From JABDCD01 sp964469525 (GTDB lineage: Bacteria; Pseudomonadota; Alphaproteobacteria; Rickettsiales; SXRF01), in the NCBI GenBank assembly GCA_964469525.1, contig CAYXYU010000002.1:228442-292441 (forward strand): a stretch of DNA of 64,000 bases. The letters are read 5' to 3'. The translations under genes and the position numbers were made by a program. Positions within the stretch are counted from its first letter, which is position 1. Every line of letters begins with the position of its first letter. Below, piece by piece: positions 32,925-42,131 of this stretch. The notes beneath the pieces were generated by a model that was not told the origin of the DNA, did no database searches, and saw only the letters and a program-made list of their open reading frames with translations.

Positions 32925-33480
32925 CGGTTTGCAGCTGGTGGGGTCGTAATCGCGGCAATACATGATCTCAATAGTACGCCGCAATATGCGTCCGATGATT
33001 CCCTTCTTCACCATCTCGCGCACTTCAGTTTCAAGGGTGCTCAATTCGTCATTACCATTCCCACCGTTGCCGCCCCCTCCGCCTCTACCATTGCCTGCGC
33101 TCGCCGCGCTGAACTGTTCCAACCGTTTGAGGTTCTGATGCCAACGCGGTGGCAACTGGAAAATCACCGGTCTGCCTTTCTTCTGCACCTTGAGAATATC
33201 CATCAGGATGGAAACCGGTTTCTGGGGAGCCTTTCAGTTTTTTGCGGTGCGTGATGTAGCGTGAGCCTTTAACGGCAAACAGGAAGTCGCGGGGAACGGC
33301 ATCTTCCCATGCGCTGAGAGTTTGGGGGCGGGGCAGATGATAAAAACTGGTATTGATTTCCACTGCTTTAAAATGGCGGGCGTAAAATCGGATACGCTCA
33401 CGCGGCGGCAGGTCCTTTGGATAAAAGCCGCCCTCCCATGCATCGTAGCCCCACCCGGAAGTCCCGACATGCCAGCGCAT
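32919..33480 (-). pseudogene. DUF72-family gene, frameshifted and truncated
   Basis: The front part is a clear DUF72 start: MRWHVGTSGWGYDAWEGGFY, then FKAVEINTSFYHLPRP and AVPRDFLFAVKGSRYITHRK (33480 to about 33240). The match then jumps to another frame as APQKPVSILMDILKVQ and RPVIFQLPPRWHQNLKRLEQ. This means a one-base shift near 33222-33242. After about 33115 the family match stops and a Gly/Asn-rich stretch leads into an unrelated basic tail. Intact DUF72 proteins have about 240 residues; only about half remains. The second half could be expressed as a 94-residue protein from 33203. Confidence 0.75.
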
Positions 33481-33581
33481 GCCACGAGTAACGGACAAAA
33501 TGCATAAAGATACGATAGGAAAGCAATATCCGCTCGAGAAATTATGGCGATCCATGTAAAGAAAAAACGGGAGGCATGTGC

Positions 33582-34421
33582 ATGCAGGCGAAACTTATCA
33601 TTCATGGCGGCCTAGGCAGCCGGCCCAAATCCCCGCGCAGGGAAAGCGAAGTGCGCGAGGCACTGCGTTCCATTGCGGAAAAATCCTATGCGTTTCTCCA
33701 GCATCATTCGGCGGTCGAGGCGGCGGTATATGCGGTCAGCCTGCTTGAGGACGCCCCGTTATTCAATGCCGGCACCGGCTCGAAGCTGCAAAGCGACGGG
33801 GTAATCCGCATGACTGCCTCGGTAATGGACGGCGAGCGGCAGCGCTTCGCCGGCGTCATCAACATACGCGAGGTAAAAAATCCAGTGCAGGTCGCCGCGC
33901 GGCTGCTGGACTACGGTGACCGCGTGCTCGCCGGTGAGGAGGCGCTGGCCTTCGCGCGGGTGCAAGGATTCCCGTTTCATGATCCGCAAACGCCCGCCCG
34001 TCGCGAGGAGTATGCCAAAAGATTCGGCGAGCAGGGCGGAACGGTCGGTTGCGTCGCGCTCGATGGGCAGGGCAGGCTTGCCGCTGCGACCTCGACTGGC
34101 GGCAAAGGCTTCGAGATTCCAGGGCGTGTCAGTGATTCAGCCACCGTTGCGGGAAATTATGCCAACTCCTTTGCCGCGGTTTCCTGTACCGGAATCGGTG
34201 AAGATATCGTGGATGCCAGCCTGGCGGCGCGCATTGTGCTGCGTGTCACCGACGGCATGTCTCTCACCGAGGCGTGCGCGAAATCCCTCAATGACGTGAG
34301 AGCGCAAGGCGGACAGGCCGGTGTGATAGCTCTCGATTCGGGGGGGCGCATGCATCCGGCTGCTACCGCACCCTACCTGACCTGGGCTATGCATGATGGA
34401 ACAATAACATTGTTCGGATAG
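33582..34421 (+). CDS. Isoaspartyl peptidase / L-asparaginase, Ntn-hydrolase type
   Basis: 279 residues from MQAKLIIHGGLGSRP; GGGAGG lies 7 bases upstream, and an ATG 6 bases earlier is too close to it. Type 2 asparaginases self-cleave before a catalytic threonine: GGTVGCVALD is that site (Thr near residue 150), followed by AAATSTGGKGFEIPGRVSDS. They hydrolyse isoaspartyl dipeptides or asparagine. A GTGIGE-like loop (SCTGIGEDIV) is also present. The enzyme is slightly shorter than usual (about 300). A probable terminator follows. Confidence 0.88.
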   Translation: MQAKLIIHGGLGSRPKSPRRESEVREALRSIAEKSYAFLQHHSAVEAAVYAVSLLEDAPLFNAGTGSKLQSDGVIRMTASVMDGERQRFAGVINIREVKNPVQVAARLLDYGDRVLAGEEALAFARVQGFPFHDPQTPARREEYAKRFGEQGGTVGCVALDGQGRLAAATSTGGKGFEIPGRVSDSATVAGNYANSFAAVSCTGIGEDIVDASLAARIVLRVTDGMSLTEACAKSLNDVRAQGGQAGVIALDSGGRMHPAATAPYLTWAMHDGTITLFG

Positions 34422-34447
34422 CCCGCGCGCGAAGCGGTTTATTGAGC

Positions 34448-34480
34448 TTTTATCTTTTCCGGCGGAGATAAAACTTTTTT
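34448..34480 (+). terminator. Probable rho-independent terminator after the asparaginase gene
   Basis: Perfect 8-base stem TTTTATCT/AGATAAAA (34448-34455 and 34466-34473) with a 10-base loop, followed by C and six T. The stem is AT-rich, so it may be weak. Confidence 0.5.
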
Positions 34481-34546
34481 CTTTATGATTCGACGCGCAA
34501 GGTAAGTGTTACTACGCTTCACTACCACAACGATTGGAATGATTTT

Positions 34547-34900
34547 ATGAGCATGATGACTTCACAGACAGGCAGTGATAAGCCTCGTATGCGCCGCAGC
34601 GCATCAAAATCCACCAGCCGCAAATCCGTTTCACGGAAGAGCACCTCCCGCAAAAGCGCGGCGGGAAGAAAAGGAATGCGCAAGGCGAAAACCGCCAGTA
34701 GTGCCACACGCAGAGCAGCAGGTGCGAAGAAAGGTACGGTTCGCCGTTCCTCGCAGGCGTCGCGCGGCAAGAGATCCGGCGCAAAGAAAACGAATCTGCG
34801 CGGCTCCACCAAAGGCGCCAGAAAGTTTAAAAAGCCAGTTTCCAGGTCCTCGGGCAGGAACAGCAGCATCAGCTCGAGCCGCGCTTTCGGCCAGCATTAA
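34547..34900 (+). CDS. Very basic Ser/Arg/Lys-rich protein
   Basis: 117 residues, of which 36 are Lys or Arg (31%), with Ser, Ala and Gly making most of the rest; only one acidic residue (Asp11) is visible. Short repeats SRKSVSRKSTSRKS occur near residues 24-37 and RR or KK pairs recur to the end. No fold is expected; composition resembles histone H1 tails, protamine-like or nucleoid-compacting proteins. It is a long frame with a start in a plausible context, 14 bases upstream of the HAD gene. A DNA-binding role is inferred from charge only. Confidence 0.6.
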   Translation: MSMMTSQTGSDKPRMRRSASKSTSRKSVSRKSTSRKSAAGRKGMRKAKTASSATRRAAGAKKGTVRRSSQASRGKRSGAKKTNLRGSTKGARKFKKPVSRSSGRNSSISSSRAFGQH

Positions 34901-34914
34901 CGCCTCGGCAGTTT

Positions 34915-35352
34915 GTGCGGGACGTCCTGGTCTTTGATCTCGACGGAACCATCGCCGACATCGAGCACCGGCAGCATCTGGTGTGCGGCAGGAAGAAAAA
35001 ATGGCGTGCCTTTTTCGCCGCCTGCATCGACGACAAGCCGCATGAAGCGGTTATCGTCATCCTGCGGACATTATACCCGTTGTTTCACATCTATATCGTT
35101 TCTGGGCGCAGCGATGAGGTGCGCGCGCAGACGGAGGGCTGGCTGGCGCTGAACCAAGTGCCGTACCATCACCTTATTATGCGCCCGGAAGGGGATTATA
35201 CACCCGACCATGTGCTGAAAATCGGATGGGTGAATGAGGGACGCATTCCGAAGGAACGGATTCTCTGCGTGTTCGATGACCGCAATAAGGTGGTCAAGAT
35301 GTGGCGGGATGCCGGTATTACCTGTTTCCAGGTGGCGGAAGGCGATTTTTAG
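34915..35352 (+). CDS. HAD-superfamily phosphatase, polynucleotide kinase 3'-phosphatase-like
   Basis: 145 residues starting with GTG. The HAD catalytic motif VFDLDGTIAD is at the very start, motif II is in IYIVSGRSDEV, and motif IV is in CVFDDRNKVV. The compact size and layout resemble the phosphatase half of phage T4 Pnk, which removes 3' phosphates from nucleic acids. Substrate cannot be told. A longer N-terminus using an earlier in-frame start inside the preceding gene cannot be excluded, as the ribosome site is weak. Confidence 0.72.
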   Translation: MRDVLVFDLDGTIADIEHRQHLVCGRKKKWRAFFAACIDDKPHEAVIVILRTLYPLFHIYIVSGRSDEVRAQTEGWLALNQVPYHHLIMRPEGDYTPDHVLKIGWVNEGRIPKERILCVFDDRNKVVKMWRDAGITCFQVAEGDF

Positions 35353-35355
35353 ACA

Positions 35356-36279
35356 CTAGCCCCAAGGGCTGCGCTTGCGGCTAAACTCGAAGGAGCGGTG
35401 CGGCGTCGGTTTTTCTGCTTCGACTTCTATCATGGATGAATGACTGCCCTTGACGATGGCGATGCGCTCGAGCGCGCTGATACGATTCTCGGTATTCGGA
35501 TGGGTGGCGAACAGATTATCCATGCCGCCGCGTTTCAGCGGGTTCACGATGAAGAGATGCGCCGTCGCCGGATTATTCTCTGCCGCCACGTTGACGATGC
35601 GGCTGGCGGACTGGCTGATCTTGCGCAGGGCAGAGGCGAGGGCGAGCGGATCGTCGCTGATCTCAGCTCCTGCCTCGTCGGCGCCGTATTCGCGGGTGCG
35701 TGAGATGGCCAGCTGCACCAGCGACGCTGCAATGGGGGCCAGAATCACCAGCACCAGTGCCAGCAGCGGGTTGTTGCGCCCATTCTGGCGCCCGCCAAAA
35801 AAGAGCAGGAAATTGGCCAGCATGCCGATGGCGCCGGCGATGGTTGCCGTCACCGTCATGGTCAGCGTGTCGTAGTTGCGGATATGGCCCATCTCATGGG
35901 CGAGCACGGCCGCAAGTTCACGCTGGTTCAGTATATTCAGCAGGCCGGTCGTGACCGCTACCGCCCCGTGCGCCGGGTTGCGTCCGGTTGCAAAGGCGTT
36001 GGGTTGCTGTACGTCGATGATATAGGCCTTGGGCACCGGGATACCCGCCCGGATGGCCAGTCGCTGAATCAGCTCCGCCAACTCCGGGTGCTGGTCGGAA
36101 TCGAGCGGGCGTGCGTGGTGCATAGCCAGCACGATCTTGTCGGAGTTCCAGTATGCGAAGAAATTCATTGCCAGCGCGATGAGGAAAGCAACTACCATGC
36201 CTCCTTCGCCACCCACCGCATAACCGACAGCGAGGAAAAGGGCGGTGATGGCCGCCAGTAAAAGACCGGTTTTAAGCAT
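35356..36279 (-). CDS. htpX: Membrane metalloprotease HtpX
   Basis: 307 residues. Two N-terminal membrane segments (about 3-40) precede the M48 zinc site HEMGH (about residue 130), with two more hydrophobic segments at about 145-165 and 175-195 and a C-terminal soluble part. NAFATGRNPAHGAVAVTTGL is a family hallmark. HtpX degrades damaged inner-membrane proteins and acts beside FtsH. It is convergent with the HAD gene with a 3-base gap. The C-terminal tail (after IVKGSH) is longer than in E. coli. Confidence 0.95.
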   Translation of the reverse strand: MLKTGLLLAAITALFLAVGYAVGGEGGMVVAFLIALAMNFFAYWNSDKIVLAMHHARPLDSDQHPELAELIQRLAIRAGIPVPKAYIIDVQQPNAFATGRNPAHGAVAVTTGLLNILNQRELAAVLAHEMGHIRNYDTLTMTVTATIAGAIGMLANFLLFFGGRQNGRNNPLLALVLVILAPIAASLVQLAISRTREYGADEAGAEISDDPLALASALRKISQSASRIVNVAAENNPATAHLFIVNPLKRGGMDNLFATHPNTENRISALERIAIVKGSHSSMIEVEAEKPTPHRSFEFSRKRSPWG

Positions 36280-36322
36280 GTCTGTACCTATGGGTTATAA
36301 ATGCGCTCTTTGCGATAGAAAT

Positions 36323-36958
36323 TCAAGAGGTGGTGGCGTTCAGGTAATACAGGCGCAGATACTGAGAGATCCCCTCGGCGATGACTTCGACCCCTCGTGC
36401 ATTCGGATGCACCCCGTCGCGCAGCATCAGGTCGGCATATCCGTAGACCCCTTGCAGCAAGAAGTGATAAAGAGCAATATTATATTTTTTGGCAAGGTCT
36501 GGATAGATCTGGTTGAACTCGGCCTGGTAGGCAGCGCCGAGATTATCCGGCGCCACCACGGCAGAAAGGATTACGCGGCGTTTCGGATTGCTGGTTAGTT
36601 CCTGAAGCATGGCATCCAAGTTGCTTCGCGCCGTAGCGGGTGGCAGGCCGCGCAGCATATCGTTGGCACCGAGCGCCAGCAGGACAATATCCGGATCGTG
36701 TTTCTTCAACGTCCAGGTCAGGCGGTTGCGGCCGGCGGCGGTGGTATCGCCCGACACACCCCCATTGATTACCTTCGCTTTGACCCCATTTCTATGTAGA
36801 CTGGCTTCGAGCTTTTTGGCCAGCGCGTCGTCCTTCTTCAGCCCGTAGCCGGCGACGATGCTGTCGCCGAACAGCAGGACGGTGGGAATTTCCGCCGCTG
36901 TTGCCGTTAATGGAAAAATGAAACTAAATAATACAATAGCATAGAGAAAGAAACGCAT
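36323..36958 (-). CDS. tesA: SGNH esterase / thioesterase I (TesA-like arylesterase)
   Basis: 211 residues with a cleavable signal peptide (MRFFLYAIVLFSFIFPLTAT). The GDSL motifs are all seen: LLFGDSIVAGYG (Ser nucleophile), NGGVSGDTTAAG, LALGANDMLRG and DGVHPN (Asp/His). TesA-type enzymes hydrolyse acyl thioesters and lysophospholipids in the periplasm. It is divergent from the ybbA-like gene, and the two start codons overlap in the same CATG. A start 9 bases upstream is possible. Confidence 0.9.
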   Translation of the reverse strand: MRFFLYAIVLFSFIFPLTATAAEIPTVLLFGDSIVAGYGLKKDDALAKKLEASLHRNGVKAKVINGGVSGDTTAAGRNRLTWTLKKHDPDIVLLALGANDMLRGLPPATARSNLDAMLQELTSNPKRRVILSAVVAPDNLGAAYQAEFNQIYPDLAKKYNIALYHFLLQGVYGYADLMLRDGVHPNARGVEVIAEGISQYLRLYYLNATTS

Positions 36959-37622
36959 GGCTGCCATTATCTCGCTTCACAAGGTTTCGCTGACGCTCTC
37001 CGGCCCAGAAAAGCCGGTGCCTATTTTACACAATATCGACCTCGAAGTACAGGCGGGCGAGACGGTGAGCGTGATGGGACCGTCCGGCTCCGGTAAAACG
37101 TCGCTGCTGATGGTGATCGCCGGCGTCGAGCAGGTGACCTCCGGACGCGTTGAGGTCTGCGGGTGCGACATCACCGGCCTCGACGAGGACCGGCTGGCGG
37201 AGTTCCGCCGGCATCATATAGGGGTGGTATTCCAGAATTTTCACCTCATCCCGACCATGACGGCGTTAGAAAACGTCGCACTGGCGCTGGAATTGGCGGG
37301 CGATGCTGATGCGCAAGTGAGGGCAGGGGAGGCGCTGGATCGCGTTGGGTTGTCGCAGCGGCTGCATCATTACCCGGCACAGCTTTCCGGCGGCGAGCAA
37401 CAGCGGGTGGCACTGGCACGCGCATTTGTGACGAAACCAAAGCTCCTGCTGGCCGACGAACCGACCGGCAATCTGGACAGCCATACCGGTCAGCGCGTCA
37501 TCGAGCTGTTGTTCGAGATGAAGGAGCAAAGCGGAACAACACTTCTGCTCATCACGCATGACGCGGAGCTCGCACGCCGCGCCGGCCGGATTCTGCACAT
37601 GCAGGACGGTGTGTTGGCATGA
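36957..37622 (+). CDS. ybbA: ABC transporter ATP-binding protein YbbA-like
   Basis: 221 residues. Walker A GPSGSGKTS, signature LSGGEQQRVALA, Walker B LLLADEPTGNLD and the switch His in LLITHDAELA are present. It belongs to the LolD/MacB-like subclass that works with FtsX-type permeases. The permease gene overlaps its stop by ATGA. The tesA-ybbA-ybbP arrangement is known from E. coli; the complex is thought to act in envelope lipid or lipoprotein handling, not proven. Confidence 0.93.
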   Translation: MAAIISLHKVSLTLSGPEKPVPILHNIDLEVQAGETVSVMGPSGSGKTSLLMVIAGVEQVTSGRVEVCGCDITGLDEDRLAEFRRHHIGVVFQNFHLIPTMTALENVALALELAGDADAQVRAGEALDRVGLSQRLHHYPAQLSGGEQQRVALARAFVTKPKLLLADEPTGNLDSHTGQRVIELLFEMKEQSGTTLLLITHDAELARRAGRILHMQDGVLA

Positions 37623-40114
37623 GAGGGCCGCTTTCCTTCCGCCTGGCCTGGCAGGAGCTGCATCACGGCTGGCGGCATTTCGCCGTGTTCCTAGTCTGTC
37701 TGGCGCTCGGCGTCGCCGTGATGGCGAGCGTCGGCATGCTTGGCGGTACATTGCGCGAGGCGCTCGACCGCGAGGCGCAGAGCCTGCTCGGCGGCGACAT
37801 CGAGGTGACGGTGAGCGGCGGCGAGGCAGGCGCAGAGCAGCTGGATTACCTGCGCGGGTTCGGGCGGCTGTCGCAGGTGGCGACGCTGCGCTCGATGCTG
37901 CTGCATGAAGGCGCGCCGACGCTGGTCGAGCTCAAGGCGGTCGATGCCGCTTATCCGTTGCTTGGCGAAATTGAATTGAACGAACCCTTGACGCTGGAGA
38001 ATGCGCTGTCCGCGGACGGTATCGTTGTCGATCCGAGCCTGCTTACCCAACTGGGGCTCGCAGTCGGCGACCGGGTGACGCTGGGCGGCGGGAGCTATAT
38101 CATCCGCGCCACGCTGAAGCGCGAACCGGACCGGGCCGTGCATCTGTTCAGCTTCGGGCCGCGCGTGATGCTGCGGCTGGAAGCGCTGCAGGCCTCGGGC
38201 CTTGCGGCGGGGCAGAGCCTGATCAAGCATCACTACCGCCTGGCGCTGTATGAGCCGGCGCGCCGCGAGGCGATTGCCGAAGCCATCCGCGAACGGTATC
38301 AACACCTGTCATGGCAGGTCAAGACCGGCACTGACGGCAACCGCACGCTGAAACGTTTCATGGAACAGCTGATTACCTTCCTGACACTGTGTGGGCTGGC
38401 GACGTTCCTGATCAGCGGCATTGGCATTAGCAGCAGTGTGCGAGCCTATCTCGGCCGCAAGACCGAAGCCATCGCCGTCGTGAAGGTGCTGGGCGCGACG
38501 CGTCGCACCATCCTTGGCACTTATGCGCTGACACTGGCATTTCTCACTGCTTTGGGGTGTTTTGCGGGAACAGTGCTTGCGGCGCTGCTGGTCGCCTTGC
38601 TGCTGCCAGTGCTGGCCGGCTGGCTGCCGGTGCTGGAGCAGGCGGAAGTGAGCAAGAGTCCCGCGCTGTTGGCTGGCTGGTACGGTTATGTTATCGTCTA
38701 TCTATTTTCCCTGCCTGCCCTGGCGGGTGCGCTGGGTATCCGGTCGGCGCTGCTGTTCCGAAGCCGCGCCGCGCCATTCCGGCTGCGCTTTGACCGAAAC
38801 GTATGGCTGGCTGAATTATTGCTGACAGGGGTGCTGATTGGGAGCCTGTTACTGACGGCTGGGGACCGCGTGCTGATCCTGGGCGCCATCGGCGTCACTT
38901 TCCTAGCGCTGGCAGTGTTCGGTAGCGCGACGCTGCTGGTGCGTTTTGCTGCGCGGCGGCTGGAGGTTACGAGGCCGTGGCTGCGGCTGGCCATGGCCAA
39001 CCTGTATCGTCCCGGCTCGACTTCCGGCACGGTGATCTTCGCCATGGGCATCAGCCTAAGCGTGCTGATCGCCCTGGCGCTGACCGAGGCGAATTTCCAG
39101 AAGCGCATCGCCACCATCGCCGAGGAGAAAGCCCCGTCGCTGTTCCTGATCGACATCCAGCCGCACCAGCGCGAGGAGTTGCGTACTGAGCTGGTGCGGG
39201 CGGCGGGCGAGGAGCATGTGATGATGTACCCGATGGTGCGCGGCCGCATCGTGGCGATTGACGGCCGACCGGTCGATGAAAGCCAGGTCGACGAGGAAGT
39301 GCGCTGGGCAGTGCGCGGCGACCGCGGCATCAGCTACAGTGCGCCGCCGCCGGAGAATGCGCGCATCAGCAACGGCGCATGGTGGCCGGCCGATTATGCC
39401 GGGCCGCCGCTGATGTCGGTCGATGAGCGCTTCCTGGAGGGGATGGGGTTGGCGCTGGGTGATACCATTACACTCGATATCCTCGGTGAAACCATCGAAG
39501 CGAAGATCGTCAACACGCGGCATATCGACTACACCTCGTTCCAGATCAATTTTGCCATGATGCTGTCGCCGGGCATGATCAATGATTTCCCGCACTCCTA
39601 TGTTGCGACAGTACACCTGGACGGCGGCGAAGAGACGCTGACCCGTCATATCGCGGCGCAGTTCCCCGGCGTCACCATCATCCGTACGACCGAGGCGGTG
39701 GCGCTGGTGCAGGGCATCGTGGAGGACGTGTCGCTGGCGCTGCGCGTGGCGGTGCTAATCAGCCTGGTCGCCGGATTGTTGGTGCTCTCGAGCGCGCTCG
39801 GCGCCATGCTCGAGCAGCGGCTCTATGACGTGTCAGTGCTGAAGGTGCTGGGCGCCCGGCGTAGCGACGTGCTGAAAATCTGTGCTGCCGAATGGACAGT
39901 GCTGGCATGTCTGACCGCGCTGGTTGCCGGGCTGCTCGGCACACTCACCGCCTGGCTCATCATGCAACGCTTTCGCGGCGAAGGCTTCTTCCTGTTGCCG
40001 CAGGTGACACTGACGACGCTCGGTTTCTGCCTGCTCGTTATCTGGGCCATCGGTTATCTCGGCAATCGGCAGCTGTTCAGCCTGCGTCCGGCACGGCTTC
40101 TACGCAATGAGTAA
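37619..40114 (+). CDS. ybbP: FtsX-like ABC transporter permease YbbP-like
   Basis: 831 residues. An N-terminal helix (about 18-40) precedes a periplasmic domain, then membrane helices near 255-280, 305-335 and 355-380. A second set lies near 400-440, a second periplasmic domain follows, and three C-terminal FtsX helices are at about 705-820. Typical FtsX motifs are SSVRAYLGRKTEAIAVVKVL and LEQRLYDVSVLKVLGARRSD. It works with YbbA. Its stop directly abuts the stop of the convergent hybrid kinase, leaving no intergenic base. Confidence 0.92.
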   Translation: MRGPLSFRLAWQELHHGWRHFAVFLVCLALGVAVMASVGMLGGTLREALDREAQSLLGGDIEVTVSGGEAGAEQLDYLRGFGRLSQVATLRSMLLHEGAPTLVELKAVDAAYPLLGEIELNEPLTLENALSADGIVVDPSLLTQLGLAVGDRVTLGGGSYIIRATLKREPDRAVHLFSFGPRVMLRLEALQASGLAAGQSLIKHHYRLALYEPARREAIAEAIRERYQHLSWQVKTGTDGNRTLKRFMEQLITFLTLCGLATFLISGIGISSSVRAYLGRKTEAIAVVKVLGATRRTILGTYALTLAFLTALGCFAGTVLAALLVALLLPVLAGWLPVLEQAEVSKSPALLAGWYGYVIVYLFSLPALAGALGIRSALLFRSRAAPFRLRFDRNVWLAELLLTGVLIGSLLLTAGDRVLILGAIGVTFLALAVFGSATLLVRFAARRLEVTRPWLRLAMANLYRPGSTSGTVIFAMGISLSVLIALALTEANFQKRIATIAEEKAPSLFLIDIQPHQREELRTELVRAAGEEHVMMYPMVRGRIVAIDGRPVDESQVDEEVRWAVRGDRGISYSAPPPENARISNGAWWPADYAGPPLMSVDERFLEGMGLALGDTITLDILGETIEAKIVNTRHIDYTSFQINFAMMLSPGMINDFPHSYVATVHLDGGEETLTRHIAAQFPGVTIIRTTEAVALVQGIVEDVSLALRVAVLISLVAGLLVLSSALGAMLEQRLYDVSVLKVLGARRSDVLKICAAEWTVLACLTALVAGLLGTLTAWLIMQRFRGEGFFLLPQVTLTTLGFCLLVIWAIGYLGNRQLFSLRPARLLRNE

Positions 40115-41692
40115 TTACGCCGCTCGCAACAGGACGTAGCCGTCCTTTTCCTTCTGCAGTCGCAGGTTGGTTGCGCGCTCGGTGATGGCCTTGAGCTTGC
40201 TGATCTCAGCCGGCTTGTTCATGTAGCCGGCCACTCCCATGGCCTTCGCCCGCTCCATGTCCTTGTCGTAGGTCGAGGTAGAGCACAGCACCACGGGAAT
40301 CTTCTTCAGCCGGTCTTCCGTCCGCAGCTGGTCCAGCAGCTCGAACCCGTCCATGCCCGGCATGTTGATGTCGAGCAGGATCAGGTCAATAGCACCATTC
40401 TTCCTGGTTTCGGCGCGCAGCATGGTGATGGCCTCGTAGGCGTCGTGCGCCACCAGGAAATTGCACTGAAGGTGAGGTTGCTCAATCAGCAATATACGCG
40501 TCAGTTCGATATCGGCTTCGTTATCCTCCACCAGCAGGATGCTGGCCAGCCTGCGGTCGTCCTTGCGGTCGGTTTGTCCGAACAGGACGCTAAGCGACTG
40601 CGGTTCCTTCACATCCTCCGGTGACATTTTCGGAAGGGTGAACATGAATATCGCGCCACCATGTGCATTCGTCTCGTACCAGATTTTTCCGCCGTAGGAT
40701 TCCACGATCTTCTTGCAGATAGCCAGTCCCAGGCCGAGGCCCTGATCCTTGGAATGCATACCGCGCCGGAAAGGTTGGAACAGCTTGTCGCGGTACCGTT
40801 CCTCGATCCCCGGACCATTGTCGCTGACGCAGATTAGCCACTCCCTGTCCATTTCGTTAGCGCTGACATGGATTTGCGGGCGTTCGTCGCCGTGGCGGAT
40901 GGCGTTGGCAAGGAGGTTCTGTAATATCTGCAGTAGCTGCATGTGATTGACGGAGACTGTCGGAAGAGGGCCGCTGGTAATGATGGCGCCGCGTTCCGTG
41001 ATCAGTTGGCCGATATTCTCCCTGGCTTCTTCCAGCACGGTCCCTACGTCGCAGGTTTCCATTGCCGCCGACGGCGGGACGCTTTCCAGCCGGGTGTAGA
41101 AATAGACCGTGTCGATCAGCGTGCTCATGCGGTCGGCGGCCTTGCGGATGAAGTTGAAATATCCCTGCCCCTTTTCCGAGAAGGTCTCACGCTTGCCCAG
41201 CAGGTCGAGGAAAGATTGTATGGTGCGCACCGGCTCCTTCAGATCATGCGCCAGCGCGCGGGTGAATATTTCGAGAGAGGTGCGCTGGTCATGGATGCGC
41301 TTTTGTAAAGCACAGTGCTCGACGGCGACGCGGATGACCTGCTCGATAGACTGCGGCGTAATGCTTGATTTGGTGATATAATTCTGCGCTCCCTCCTGCA
41401 TGGCGGTAACGGCGATCTGCTCATTGCCCTGGCCGGTCAGCATGACCACCGGTACGAAAGGATGCTTGACGCGGATGCGCTTGAGCACCTCGATGCCGTT
41501 GCGGCCGGGCAGGGAGTAATCGAGCAGGATGCAGCCGGGGGAATGTTTGCCCATCATTGCCAGTGCGGTGTCGCCATCCTCGGCTTCGGCTACGTCATAG
41601 GTGGTGCTGGCGCTGTCTTTCAGGGCTCGGCGGTACAGCAGGCGGTCGTCTTCGCTGTCGTCGACGACCAGAACGGAAAGCGTCTCAGTCAT
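40115..41692 (-). CDS. Hybrid two-component protein: receiver - histidine kinase - receiver
   Basis: 525 residues from MTETLSVLVVDDSEDD, with GGAGAAGG upstream. A receiver domain occupies about 1-125 (phospho-Asp in CILLDYSLPG). The HisKA domain has LAHDLKEPVRTI (His near 150) and the HATPase region shows DNGPGIEERYRDK and QGLGLGLAICKKIVE. A second receiver is at about 385-515 (LILLDINMPG). No membrane segment is present, so it is cytoplasmic. It is last in the operon and overlaps the previous receiver gene by 8 bases. It probably relays signals from the membrane kinase. Confidence 0.9.
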   Translation of the reverse strand: MTETLSVLVVDDSEDDRLLYRRALKDSASTTYDVAEAEDGDTALAMMGKHSPGCILLDYSLPGRNGIEVLKRIRVKHPFVPVVMLTGQGNEQIAVTAMQEGAQNYITKSSITPQSIEQVIRVAVEHCALQKRIHDQRTSLEIFTRALAHDLKEPVRTIQSFLDLLGKRETFSEKGQGYFNFIRKAADRMSTLIDTVYFYTRLESVPPSAAMETCDVGTVLEEARENIGQLITERGAIITSGPLPTVSVNHMQLLQILQNLLANAIRHGDERPQIHVSANEMDREWLICVSDNGPGIEERYRDKLFQPFRRGMHSKDQGLGLGLAICKKIVESYGGKIWYETNAHGGAIFMFTLPKMSPEDVKEPQSLSVLFGQTDRKDDRRLASILLVEDNEADIELTRILLIEQPHLQCNFLVAHDAYEAITMLRAETRKNGAIDLILLDINMPGMDGFELLDQLRTEDRLKKIPVVLCSTSTYDKDMERAKAMGVAGYMNKPAEISKLKAITERATNLRLQKEKDGYVLLRAA

Positions 41693-42131
41693 TGCCTTCT
41701 CCATCCTTGGGCAGCAGCGCGATCTCGAACCAGTATCCTTTCAAGCGTTTCATTGCCTCGATCAGCCCGTCGAAATCCACCGGCTTCTGGATGTAGGTGT
41801 TGGCGCCGAGGTCGTAGCAGGTCTGGACATCGCGTTCGTCGTCGGAAGTGGTCAGGATAACGACCGGGATGGATTTCAGCTTTTCATTGCATTTGATAAT
41901 CTGCAGTGTCTTGCGGCCGTCGATACCCGGCATGTTCAGGTCGAGCAGGATCAGGCCCGGCTTCTCGCCCTGCGACTGCAGCATTTCCAGAGCGTTTTCT
42001 CCCGAAACGGCGCGTCTGATGGGATTATGAAGATTGGCCTTGGTGAAGGCGCGCTGCGTGGCGTAATAGTCGTCCTCGCTGTCTTCCACGATAAGGATGA
42101 ACTGTGCTTCATTCATTCTGGGCATGCTCAT
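41685..42131 (-). CDS. Single-domain response regulator (Rcp1-like)
   Basis: 148 residues from MSMPRMNEAQFILIVEDSED, with GAGGGG 7 bases upstream. Only a receiver domain is present: acidic pocket VEDSEDD, phospho-Asp in LILLDLNMPGIDG, Thr/Ser in VVILTTSDDERD and Lys in YIQKPVDF. This is the type paired with phytochrome-like or PAS kinases. It overlaps the kinase gene by 23 bases and the hybrid gene by 8. No output domain is seen, so it acts by phosphotransfer or protein contact. Confidence 0.88.
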   Translation of the reverse strand: MSMPRMNEAQFILIVEDSEDDYYATQRAFTKANLHNPIRRAVSGENALEMLQSQGEKPGLILLDLNMPGIDGRKTLQIIKCNEKLKSIPVVILTTSDDERDVQTCYDLGANTYIQKPVDFDGLIEAMKRLKGYWFEIALLPKDGEGND

